From Paramacrobiotus metropolitanus (lineage: Eukaryota; Tardigrada; Eutardigrada; Parachela; Macrobiotidae): DNA of 64,000 nucleotides. The notes beneath the pieces were generated by a model. It ran no database searches. It was given only the letters and a program-made list of their open reading frames with translations, and was not told the origin of the DNA. The position numbers and the translations under genes were made by a program. This document shows, in pieces, positions 50,090 through 60,424 of the stretch (position 1 is its first letter; every line of letters starts with the position of its first letter). Location of the stretch: assembly GCF_019649055.1 (NCBI RefSeq), contig NW_026570221.1:1612001-1676000 (forward strand). The letters are read 5' to 3'.

Positions 50090-52878
50090 ATAATAATAAT
50101 AATAATGAGTTTATTGTCCTTGCACGGAGCGGTTGCCCCCTTTAAGCTTCAGACAGCGAGACAGTGGTAAAAAACATACAGAACGTTACGACAACATCGT
50201 GAATCAATAATGACATGAAAAACATGAACGTCAGTATGCAGCAAACAAAAATTATATACGTAACAATTGAAAAAAACAACAGGAGGGAAGATTTTTTTTG
50301 TAGTTGCGATCAGTTGATTTCTATCGTGGAAAAGGGGAGGGAGACGATCGCGCTGGTGTCGATGCATAAAACCAAAACCCACGTTAATAATTATTGTCAA
50401 ATTTCAGAAAATGTTTTCAAAATGAAATCGTGGGAGAAAAGGAAAGCAAGGACACTTACGCACGTAATCGCCGTGTTGTACTGTTTCAACTAGATCGCAA
50501 CCGTTTAACAACTTTAGTGAATCTAAAGTTTTGTAGTACAGCAAAAAATTTAGGTTTACAAGAACGAACACAATTAGGATAAACACTAGTTCTGAAGACT
50601 TTCGCTGATGATATATCGTCCCATTTTACGGTCCTTAGAGCTTCCGTAAAGGCATCCAGCGTAACGTACGCAATGGGTTGCAAAGGAAGTTCATTCCAGA
50701 CGGACACAAGGTTGTTAAGATACGATCCATGGACAGGGGTCACAGTTACTCCGCAAACGGTTATCGGGGCGGGTTTGATCGGACAGGGATGCTTCATTAG
50801 GCGTTCTGAAATTCTGGTGTTTCCTGCAACAGACTCAAGCACGGCAGCGGAGAATGTGAGTGGTGATACGATTAGATCACCCATCGGTACCACCCGGAAA
50901 ACTAACTTGTATATAAACAAAAGTGCTTTTTTGAGACGTCGCGTTTTAAGATCATCCCACTGAAGCTCTTTTAGACGTTCTTCGTAATTCAAGACACTGT
51001 TGCCGAGCCGCAATGTTCTAGAAAATCTCCTTTGGCAACGTTCAATGAGATTTATCGACTGCTTGAACGAAGGATTCATAATGATGCAGCAGTAATCGAT
51101 AACTGAGAGGACAAGTGACTCGTAAAGTCGTATACGAGCACCATAGTCGGTGTAGCGAAAAATGTGGTTGATGTAGCTGATTCGTTTGTTACATTTCTTT
51201 ACCAGATTTTCGCTGTTGATCTTAAAGTTTAGTTTTCGGTCGACGAATATTCCCAGGTGTTTTACATGTTCACACTTTGGTATTGGAACGTTGTTGATGC
51301 TGTATTGATATGGGAAGTCAAGGGAGTTTTGTCTGGAAAAATGAACATGGGCGGATTTTGCAGCGTTCAGAACAAGCTGCTTGTTACTCAGCCACTCACC
51401 AAGATGCGTTAAGTCTTCCTGTAACAGCTGACTGTCCGATGCGTCGATGACTGGGCGAAACACAACAATGTCATCCGCAAAAACAAAAGCGGTGCTTCCG
51501 TTTTTCAGCGCACGTATGAACAAATTGAGGACACATAAAAACAACAAAGGCCCTAAAACAGAACCTTGAGGCACACCACTGCGGACAGGTAGCGAAGTCG
51601 AAATTTCATTTTCCACTGTAACACACTGCGACCGATTTTTTAAATAGTTAGAAATGAGATGCACTATCTGACTTGGAAGATTCATCTGAATCAGTGCGTC
51701 GATGATTGATTCATGAGAAAGCTTATCAAATGCTTTTGAACAGTCCAGAAACACAGCGTCTACAGCGTTGCTATTAGTAATAAAACCATTCACAAATTTC
51801 ACAAAAAGGAAAAGCTGTAGTTCAGTGGATCTTTTGTGCCGGTAGGCAAACTGGTGATCAAAAAGAGTGTTGTTTTTCTTAAATGGTCACGAATTAACTG
51901 GTCAAGACATCGTTCAAAAATTTTCGATACAGGATTCAGCATTGAGACCGGACGGTAACTGCTAGGTAGCCTGTGATCTGCAAACACTTTTGGCACTGGA
52001 GTTATGAAAAAATGCTTCCACCTTGCTGGGAATACGCCTTCGTTGATAGCGGCATCAAAAATCATTTTAAGCGGCTTAGTTATCGATAGCGCTGCGATTT
52101 TTAAACGTTTATTTGTAATTTCAAATTTACCACTTGACGCGGCAACAGAAGTTTTCGCAAGTTGTTCAAAAATTAATAGTTCTGAAATTTCCCAGGTCTC
52201 CTGGTTATTGCATAATACATTAATGTTGGTACCAGTACTTACAGTGAGCATTGCACACAGATTGAGAATCTTGATAAACTGTATTAAGTATTTTGGCTTT
52301 CTCACGATCTGTTGCAACCGACTTGCCATCGGCCACCTTGAGCGGTGGCATGCCGATACGATCATTCACTGACTTCATAAACCGCCAAAATTTAGAAGGA
52401 TTATTACGGAAAGCTGTAGATATATTCGAAAGCTTGTGTTTTCTAAACTTCCGCACCAGGGCATCACACTTCTTTGAGACAGTTTTCCATTTCATTTCCA
52501 GGTCAACTGATGCAGTTTTTCGGTACAGTTTAAAAGCTCGATCCCGAGAATTGACTGCTTTTTTTATGTTTTTAGGATATTTTACTGAACTTTTGCGTAA
52601 TTTTACATTTTCACAAACAAAAAAGGTTTTAGCTGTTGTCAGAAAAGTTTCTTCAACTTTTTATGCTCTTTGGTCTACGTTCAGACCGCAAAACAAATTT
52701 GCCCAGTCTACAGCATTTAACGCAACAAGAAATTGGTCGACTTTATCGTTCTCAATTTTCCACCGCTTGACTGTGCGAAACTTTCTCCGATACTTCTTCA
52801 GTTTCAAAGAAAATTCAAAACCAATATGGTCATTGCTGGAAGTGGGCGGGCTAATTGGGAATGCAGGCTCGAAAAGTG

Positions 52879-52888
52879 AATTCACGCT
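52879..52888 (+). repeat. Target-site duplication, left copy
   Basis: AATTCACGCT, identical to 53889-53898 on the other side of the nested retroelement fragment. Confidence 0.85.
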
Positions 52889-53888
52889 CGTCATTCCGCT
52901 TCCGGACTCGTGTCGCTGTTGCTTCCCAATCACGCGGCCGTGGACGCCACTAACGCAAAGGAATTGTGGAAAGCGAAAAGTGGTCAGACAGAACTCCCGG
53001 AATCGATCTACTTGAAGTCGCAGCCCGCATGGGATGTACCGCTCTGCAACATGTCGCTGTCGACACTGCTGGAAGTCTTCCGGGACGATGAAACTAACCG
53101 AGCCCGCCTCCTTGCCCAGTCGAAACCGGAAGCAGGTATCTGGCTGAATGCTTTGCCATCGGCGCATATCGGAAATCTCTTAGATGACGACACCCTCAAG
53201 ATATCAGTCGGACTCAGGCTGGGCGCAGTCATATGTGAAGCACACGCATGTGCCAAATGCCGCAAGCCTGTAGATGTATACGGCCACCATGGACTGTCAT
53301 GCTCGTTTTCGGCCGGGAGGCATGCACGACACGGTGCTTTGAACAGCATCGTGTGCCGATCATTGGTTTCGGCGGGCATTCCAGCAAAACTCGAACCTCG
53401 TGGCACATCCCATACATCTGAACGTCGCCCAGACGGATGCACGACCTTTGCCTGGAAACGTGGTATGTGTCTGGCTTGGGATGTCACCTGCGTCGACACT
53501 GTCGCCTCATCCCATATCAAGTCCACTTCCTCAGTTGCCGGATCCGCCGCGGCCCAAGCCGAAGACAAGAAAGCCAGACTCTATGCGTATCTTGTAGGCA
53601 GATACATTTTTGCAGCACTAGCCTTTGAAACGTTCGGGCCCTGGGGAAAATCGGCATCTGCTTTAATAAAGGAAATCGGCAAGCGGCTACAGCAACACAC
53701 CGGGAAACCTCGCTCACACGAATTCTTACGTCAACGTCTGTCGATCGAAATACAGCGAGGCAACGCGGCTTCCGTGCTGGGGACAATGGAAGGCGCGGAT
53801 AAATTAGAAGAAATTTTGGTATTGTAATTCTCTATTTGTTGCCAATTCATGTATTCTAACTGGCTTGTGCTAATAAAATATATTCACC
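52889..53888 (+). mobile_element. Nested 5'-truncated retroelement fragment, 1.0 kb
   Basis: A plus-strand insertion in the LINE endonuclease, flanked by the 10-base duplication AATTCACGCT. It contains one open frame (52910-53827, 305 codons) and a short 3' tail ending ATAAAATATATTCACC. The encoded C-terminal retroelement domain has a CxxC...GHHGLSC zinc-type motif, then RPDG, WDVTC and DT-ASSH motifs, and ends with QRGNAASVLGTM. Similar ends occur after reverse transcriptases in many invertebrate retroelements. The RPDG...WD arrangement resembles PD-(D/E)XK nucleases (my inference). A related copy ends this window (63099-64000). Confidence 0.78.
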
Positions 53889-53898
53889 AATTCACGCT
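53889..53898 (+). repeat. Target-site duplication, right copy
   Basis: AATTCACGCT, second copy of the duplication made by the nested insertion. Confidence 0.85.
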
Positions 53899-54584
53899 TA
53901 GTAGACAGAGATCAAGACAGTTTAGTCCTCTAGTGGGAAAATCGATTATCTGTGTCAGTCCAAATTCATTAACAGCTTTTAGTAACTCGCGGCTAGCTGG
54001 CCTGCTTCCAGTTTTGGTTGTCCAATTTATGTCAGGCCGATTAAAATCACCCATGATTATGCATTTCGTTAATAAATGAGCAGAGAAATTGGAACGCAGA
54101 TGTTCAATTAGCGCAGGAACAGCAAACATGCTTTTATCAGGCGGAGCATAAAAGGCAATAAAAATTCGATCAAGAGACAGAGAGTGTACACAGAGAATTT
54201 CAAGTAATGGAGTTTCCAGCTCCGTCTTATGAATTCCACGTAACGTATTACGAATTACAATAGCCACACCACCACGACCATCAGCTCGGGCCTTCCGAAA
54301 TACATTAAAGTTATCTAGGTCGGCGAAATCAGAATCTGTCATAAATGGTCTGTCGTATGTTTCCGTGAGTACGGTCACATCGCTGGCTGAGCAGAACAAA
54401 CTCACTTCTTCACTTTTATTGTTTACGCTTCTGACATTACAGCATCGAACACGGATGTTTTCAACAGGAGCCGGATGCTCCGGGTGTCTAACAGATACAA
54501 TTCGATGGTCCACACAATTTGGTAAATTAATATTCAGAGACGTAATTATTCCAGCAGAATTAGTTTTCAAAATTTCATGGTCAT

Positions 54585-55228
54585 TTACCGGTTTTTTGGA
54601 ACATTTTGATTGTGAAAATAACGCGAATTTTTGAAAACTGCGCAGTACGAGCGATCATAAGCCGAATGGTAGTTAGCTTGCGAGTAAACCTTGCTGTCAC
54701 TACAGAGCGGGCACACAAATAAAAAATCATCGTTTTCCGGACAGTCAGTAGACAAATGGGTTTTAGCACAATAAGCACATCGAGGTGATTTATCACACTT
54801 CGTCGAAGTGTGACCATAAGCGCAACACGTGGAACACTGCGGTACGTGTACGTGGTCTTCAATGGGGCAACGTGACCACTGAATTATTAGGAACCGTTGG
54901 TCAGTCAGGATATTGCGAGTAGCCTGGCTGACTTCCAAGACAACTGCGCATGTGGAGACTTCATCGCGGCGGCTGGTTAGGCGTGTGACCAATTTAATAC
55001 CTGCGTTGGGTGGGAGGATGTTTTTAGCTCGAATTTCATTCAAAAGGTCATCATTGGACAGTGTTTTTGGGACTCGGCGAACAATTACTCTTGACATTCT
55101 GGGTTTTGTTGAAACCACATCATAACCTAACGCTTCTGCATGATTTTCCAAGATAGACTTACCGTTCTCGGCGCTGTCGGCATTTTGGAATTGAAACAGA
55201 ACACGCTTACCACCGATGGGACGGAAAC
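54585..55228 (-). pseudogene. LINE ORF1, zinc-knuckle RNA-binding protein, truncated
   Basis: About 213 codons on the minus strand remain of a gag-like ORF1. An RRM-like stretch (VIVRRVPKTLSNDDLLNEI) is followed by three cysteine/histidine clusters: CSTCCAYGHTSTKC, CAYCAKTHLSTDC and a longer CPLC...H...C. The 5' part is missing. The open frame runs without a stop into cyclase exon 10 upstream (to 55388), a chance fusion created by the insertion. ORF2 starts about 15 bases after its stop. Confidence 0.8.
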
Positions 55229-56855
55229 TAGCTTTGTGTATGGTTTTCAACTTTCTTACGTTCGTTTGTGTCAGTGATTCTGTTGACCGAAGACCGGCTG
55301 GCCGTGTTAACTGGCTGTGATCAATTATCCAGGATAATTCCGCTGAGTCAGATTGCAGACGATGTCTGGAAATGATGAAATAAAACAAATTGTCACTGTT
55401 TCATAAAAAATCGACCATATACCTAATCATGCGATAAGCCACTGCAATCAAGATGCCGCAAACAACCACAAAAACACCAACCACACTTCCGATTATCTTT
55501 CCCGCATCATCTGAAAGTACAATTATCGAATTAACCACTTGCTATTATTAGGTATACATTATGGTATCCCCAGTGATGACGTAAAATAAGAAGGCGCTAT
55601 GTTTACGTAAGTGGTAGCATAGTGAACGTTAGCGGGTGACTTCACCTCTTGGAGCACAGGGTCCTTTGTTGCCTAAATATCCACAGATCGGTTCGTTCCG
55701 TGGAGGCTGGCGGTTTGGTTTCCCTGCCCAATAAATTGTGCTGTTCACTTGGATTTCGGTACTGCCATAATTCTCATACATAACTGTCTGAAAAATACTA
55801 GAATTATTAAGCCACACTTAAAATAATGTATAATTGTGAGGTTACATCCATGCGATTCGTCTCAGGATTCAATGATTTCACCGCGAAAGCAATACGTCGT
55901 TGCCGTGAATTCATCGATAGCAATCCTTAAAAACCTGGTATTGAACGTGCGATTGTAGAATAACGAAGCAAACCCTTTCCCATCGCTATAATCGAAGTCA
56001 GGCTGTTTGGCAATGCTTTCGTTCAGTATTTGAAAGAATATCTCCACGGAACTGTAGGCTGCAGCCAAAAACTGAACCGCCTACAATTAGAGCAAGCGTG
56101 CAGGGAAATCTTAAAGAGGCCGTCTTGGCAGCACGAAAATGTTACGAACTGTTTCGTTCCATTTAATCGTGTAGTTGTATTCCGCTTTCGCCATCTCGAT
56201 CCAGGTATCTCGCGACTCGCAGCGTGTCGGATGGACTACGAATTGTAGCATCAAAGATTTCAACCAGCAGCAAATTTCGGAAGGCTTGTCTAGTAATTTC
56301 GTCGTCGGCATCGCCATACTCCTACGTATAGTTGCCAAATGGTTTGTACGGAAACGTCTGTCCCACTGCGACAAATACCTGGAATATTCATTTCAGTTAT
56401 AATGCAGTCACGTTACACCTGTACATCTAAATCAAACGGAAACTCCACCGAAGCGCTTACATGTTCTTCAGAGGTCATGTTCGCCATGAAAGCGCTTATC
56501 TAAGGGAAAAATTTCCGAATTTTATTCATTTTCTATTATTACAGTAAGATACTTGTTAATGCATCTTACCATGAAGCTTCGCAGTTTGGTTGCATGTCCG
56601 AAAAGCATCAGGACTGTTCGAGGAAGACAAGAAAATGAGTAAACGAAGTACAATTCACTGGATGCACGCAAAGCAATGTTATCCCGTCCTAATTGGTAAT
56701 ACGATCTGCCTACCGCGACAGCTTTTCCGGAATTCCTCCAAAATGCCATCGTAGCTGGATGCATTGATAGCGCTGCACGTATCGTCGGATGACCTGAGCA
56801 TTACTTATATTGTTGAAAAATAAAGAAATTACTGGCGACTGGCACATCTGACTCT

Positions 56856-57966
56856 CGTGAAGGAATTTCTATTTCCGCAAAGCAGTTTAATGGAAGTTAT
56901 TTCTGAAACGAAATCTCTTTTCCGCCGTCAGGAAACGAACATCGCGGAGGCTATTATCGCTACATCTCTGTACTCTGTACTACAGTCATAACGTTATAAT
57001 ATTGCTCTAAATAAGTATTAAATTACTAAAGTACACCAACTAATTTTGCATAATGTTAACCCTTTACTTTTGCATGGATCGCTTTAAATTGGTTTCAACC
57101 TATTTGAAACACCTTGTTTGCCTCTTTTGCGCGGCTCCTGCATTCTCTTCCGCGAGTTTTTATGCACGCTGTAATAGCAACACTAAAATCGTGCCGATAA
57201 AGCTACTGTGTTATTATCTGTAAAGTATAGAGTGCCCAAATCTTTGTTATACACCGCGTGACAAGCACACCTCGAAACAGGTAATCTTTTTTAGTATTTT
57301 TTTTAAAGTTGAAAATGTTGAAAGAATTCTGCCGGCGTTTTGAACCCCGGAAATTCGGCCGGCGTTTTGACCACAGTAAATTCTGCCGGCAGGAAATTCG
57401 GTCGGCGTTTTGACCACACAAAAATTCGGTCGGCAGGAAATTCTGCCGGCGTTTTGACATTGGCCCTGCTTGAACACCCGTTGGCGAAATTACAGTACTT
57501 GCGCAAAATTACACATCATTAATTTTTAATGCGTATCAGCGTATGTAAATCATTCCGGGCTGGAGTACAATAAACGAAATAATGTTAACATCAAACTTTA
57601 GAATTGCGCCTTGTAATGAATACAGAAAGTGTTTTGCTTTCAACAAGATTTAGCGACATATACGGGTAATGTACTGAAAGAAGACTTTGCAGACTAGGTA
57701 TTCACGCTTTTTAATCGGTAATTAGCGCTGATTGATACACGCACTAATTTACAAGGAGCCATAATCTTGCAATTTATTTGACAATAATTACCAGTTAAAC
57801 CAGCAAATAAGTGCACTTAGCGATCACGGTTCTTGTTGCCACAAGATCGACCCACCTTTATTGTAGTAACAGTCTAAGCGTGTCTGAAAATTTGCCGAAT
57901 ATTGTATAGTACATACAAATTGCTCACTAAAAGGTGCTTCCGCTGCCAAGATATCTGTACTGTAAA
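56856..57966. other. Intergenic region with minisatellite
   Basis: No gene. Holds the short tandem repeat at 57325-57459; the rest is AT-rich. Confidence 0.5.
57325..57459. repeat. Minisatellite of GCCGGCGTTTTGA units
   Basis: About five imperfect copies of a word like AAATTCGGCCGGCGTTTTGACC, partly alternating with the inverted CTGCCGGCAGG, in 135 bases. Open frames repeating SKRRQNF or KTPAEF on the minus strand come from the repeat and are not genes. Confidence 0.8.
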
Positions 57967-58735
57967 CTAATAGGGAGTGAACTGGAAGGAGTGGATGACA
58001 ATTTCCACTTCCTGTCCGTTACTGGGTGCCAAGCCATTGAATAACCACAGATTGATCATCGCCGGCATGGGACTCTGCGGTACATCCACCGCATTGGCCG
58101 GTGCAAACGTCCAACTGGCATATTCGTCCAACCGGTTGTTATTTTGGTACCCGTGCTGCCCGCTGAACAAAATATTGTTACTCCGCCACGCGAACGACTG
58201 TGTCGTATATGTTCCCGACAACGCCAGATCAAACTGATAAGACGTCTGCGGCCGACCGGCCACGGATGGATACACCGTAAAACTAGCCGGTTTCCCGTTG
58301 ACAAAGCCCCATTTGGCGTATTCAATGTCGATCTCATTGGTCCGATCGGACCGACATCGGGCGGCGGGTAGTTGAACAGGCCCAGCACAATGTTCTGATC
58401 CAGCCGATCGATAGGGCCTTCCATCTGGAACTGGTAGCGGCCGAAGCCCAGTCGCTGGATAGTGGCTACTTCCGCACAATACCACCGCCCATTGTGCTGG
58501 GTAATTTTCAGATGGAGGCGACCTTGGTCGTCCAGGAAGGCGTTGTTCTCGTCCCAGTTGTTCGGTCCCGGACTGGTTCCGTTCCGGACTGGTGCTGCGC
58601 AGTGCGCACCGACCATTCTCTACCGGAAAAGGTTAGTGTCTTGCCATGGACGCTTTCGGTCAATAAAATAAAAGCAAAACATATCGCTACCGCTTCTAGC
58701 AAGCTGCGTGCAGAGAACCGGGGTGAGTGTGCCAT
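57967..58735 (-). pseudogene. GH16 glycoside hydrolase copy with two frameshifts
   Basis: Minus strand from ATG 58735: a signal peptide (AVAICFAFILLTESVHG), then a domain parallel to the gene at 18692 along its whole length, with EIDIE retained and a stop at 57967. The frame changes near 58600 (after WSVRTAQ) and near 58345, where one base is missing in the GTCCGATCGGAC palindrome just before the catalytic EIDIE. Otherwise there are no stops and similarity is high, so the loss is recent or the two indels are sequencing errors. Intronless like its paralogue. Confidence 0.8.
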
Positions 58736-59962
58736 GTTGCGTTAATTCCGTACAAGCCTTATGAAATTTCTTAGCGGAACTCAGCTGAATAATTTACCGG
58801 CATTTTATACATAGAGTATACTCAGACGGATGTTCGACGCGTATTCACGCTATCTCGCGCAACATATTTTATAGTTTAGCTGGAAATTCCGAAAAATACC
58901 GGACTTTTACAACCGGTAAAAGCCTAAAAGGTAGCGACTGACGACTGCTTACAGCAGCTGTATGCGTCCTTTTTATCGCTTCCTTCTAATCAACACCACA
59001 TGGACTTTGGATAAGAGCCTTAAAAGAGATTCCATGAATGGAAGATGTTATGAATTTGTTTTGTTGAGGTATCTAGCTTGTCTTCTGCTCATGCGCGCCC
59101 ATATGTTGCAAATTCTGGACAACCACGACCGACCGATCACTTCGTCTGGCATCGACGTTACAAGCAGAATTATTTTTCGCGTATTATTAAACCGGGGTAT
59201 TTTGTTAGCAACAAAGTTTCCCAAAATCATTCAAAAGCAACGCAGATCAAATTAAGTTAAGTACACCAATACAATACACCTGTTGCATGTACTGCAGACA
59301 TTAAACAGGTTAAGTTTGTACCGTGCAACGGATCATAACGCGCTTCTGACACGTTACCTCCAGTAAGCATTTTTTTAAACTGTTGCTCTGGATATTGTTG
59401 AGATCGAAACCTTCATCGCTTCAAATAAAGGAAATGCAGTTACTTAAAGTATAAAACATATCCACTTGTAATTCTACCATTAGAAGTCGCGCCACAGTGA
59501 CTCGGTAGAATGATCAATGAAGTAATTAATAATGCGTGTACATTTTCCGACATCAATATGCCACGCACAATTTCCGTTGTACGATGTACTCGGTATTGTC
59601 CATGGTCTTGAACTCCGCTCTTGTCACTACTATTGTTTAAAGTATAATCGCTGAATCGACGCTGATTAGGGTGTCTGCTGCTGTAAACAACCAAAACGTA
59701 AACTTTATATATAATTATACAGTACTGCATACGCAGTTAGAAATGATAACCGCGCAACAATACCACAGTAAAGGATTGTTAGCCGTGTTTCACGTTCAAG
59801 TGATGCTGATAACACTATCGCGTGCTTATTGTCTCCTGTTTTTGATTCACGTTTGCCGTTTCGTTTTGTACATCGTTTTCCTGTAGCAGTTGCTGTGAGC
59901 ATCAGGCATTCTTGTACACAAATATAATTCTGGAATCACCGTCGATCATTTTAGAAACTAAC
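58736..59962. other. Intergenic region
   Basis: No gene recognised. Should contain the former promoter of the GH16 copy (minus) and that of the protease fragment (plus). Confidence 0.5.
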
Positions 59963-60262
59963 ATGCGTACCACAGCGGGACTATTGTTGATTAGTGCCGC
60001 TGGAGCGCTGGGTGCGCCTTCCGGTTTCCCAGGCGGTTCAAGAGCGGGTGCGCAAGCGATGTGTAATTAACATGGATTTTTCGTATTCAGATATAATCTG
60101 GCGAATACTACAAATAACCACCAACTGTTTTTTGCACATACTTAATAGTAAAGGATAGTGTTGCTTGATTTATTAATTATTGTAGACACTTGCGGAAAGG
60201 TCGCTACTGGTCAACGCAATAACGTGCAAAGTTTTATCAACAAGATCGTCGGTGGATCAGAA
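59963..60262 (+). CDS. Trypsin-like serine protease, first two exons only
   Basis: Exon 1 (59963-60062) encodes a signal peptide (LLLISAAGALGAPSG). Exon 2 (60186-60262), joined in phase 1, encodes a propeptide with one cysteine (TCGKV) and the zymogen activation site NKIVGGSE, ending at a good GTAAGT donor. In S1 proteases the new N-terminus IVGG inserts after cleavage to form the active site, and the propeptide cysteine often stays disulfide-linked. No exon with the catalytic His, Asp or Ser follows. Cyclase pseudogene sequence begins at about 60425, at the inferred inversion breakpoint. It is therefore a beheaded gene: promoter and first exons without a catalytic domain. Confidence 0.65.
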
Positions 60263-60424
60263 GTAAGTTCCTTTGAAATCTTTCAGAGCGTTACTTTGCT
60301 AGTTTGCTTATTTTAACTACGCCAATATTTTCTACTTTCATGGCTGATTTATGAACACAGAAGCTGAGAGCTTTTGTTGTTGTTTAAACGGTAAATTAAA
60401 CCGAAATTAGAACCGTGACATCGT

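Larger units (their letters stand above)
50486..54570 (-). pseudogene. LINE ORF2: AP endonuclease and reverse transcriptase, broken
   Basis: Endonuclease part 54570-53884 (TETYDRPF, GDFNRPDINW, then DLCLLS), interrupted by a nested retroelement and continued at 52878 with the SNDH-type end of the domain. Removing the insertion with one target copy restores the frame. A linker and the RT follow (52495-50486): SSYRPVSMLNPVSKIFE, the AFDKLSH motif, GVPQGSVLGPLLF, FADD in place of the usual YADD, and LGEWL/NAAKS. Frame breaks lie near 52660 and 51860. The reverse transcriptase would copy LINE RNA at the nicked target. Confidence 0.88.
50088..55228 (-). mobile_element. Non-LTR retrotransposon (jockey/CR1/I-like LINE), 5'-truncated
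   Basis: On the minus strand, a truncated ORF1 with zinc knuckles (55228-54585) is followed by ORF2 with an AP-type endonuclease and reverse transcriptase (54570-50486). A 3' region of about 400 bases ends in ACAATAAACTC and an ATT repeat (50088-50106 as read on the plus strand). The 5' edge joins cyclase exon 10 near 55228. About 38 bases of the target appear deleted, so no clean target duplication was seen. Several frameshifts and a nested insertion at 52889 show that it is inactive. Confidence 0.88.
47639..56855 (-). pseudogene. A-like receptor guanylate cyclase pseudogene, rearranged and interrupted
   Basis: Minus-strand copy of gene A. It starts within exon 3 (about 56855); exons 1-2 are absent. 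Recognisable pieces are exon 4 near 56630-56580, exon 5 near 56500-56460, exon 6 about 56380-56155, exon 7 about 56090-55850, exon 8 about 55800-55650, the TM exon about 55515-55425, exon 10 about 55370-55250, [insertion 49315-55228], exon 11 about 49258-49130, exon 12 about 49070-48890, exon 13 about 48785-48455, and the last exons 48086-47639. The start of exon 14 is inverted (48087-48393, plus strand) and most of the cyclase domain is deleted. Frameshifts occur, for example in exon 12. It ends at a stop equivalent to that of gene A (47639). Confidence 0.88.

Noticed and set aside
52293-53015. 240-codon plus-strand frame across LINE and nested element
   Set aside because: It crosses the insertion junction and reads the LINE antisense; no domain is visible.
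53008-53568. 186-codon minus-strand frame
   Set aside because: Antisense of the nested retroelement coding frame, which has the conserved motifs on the plus strand.
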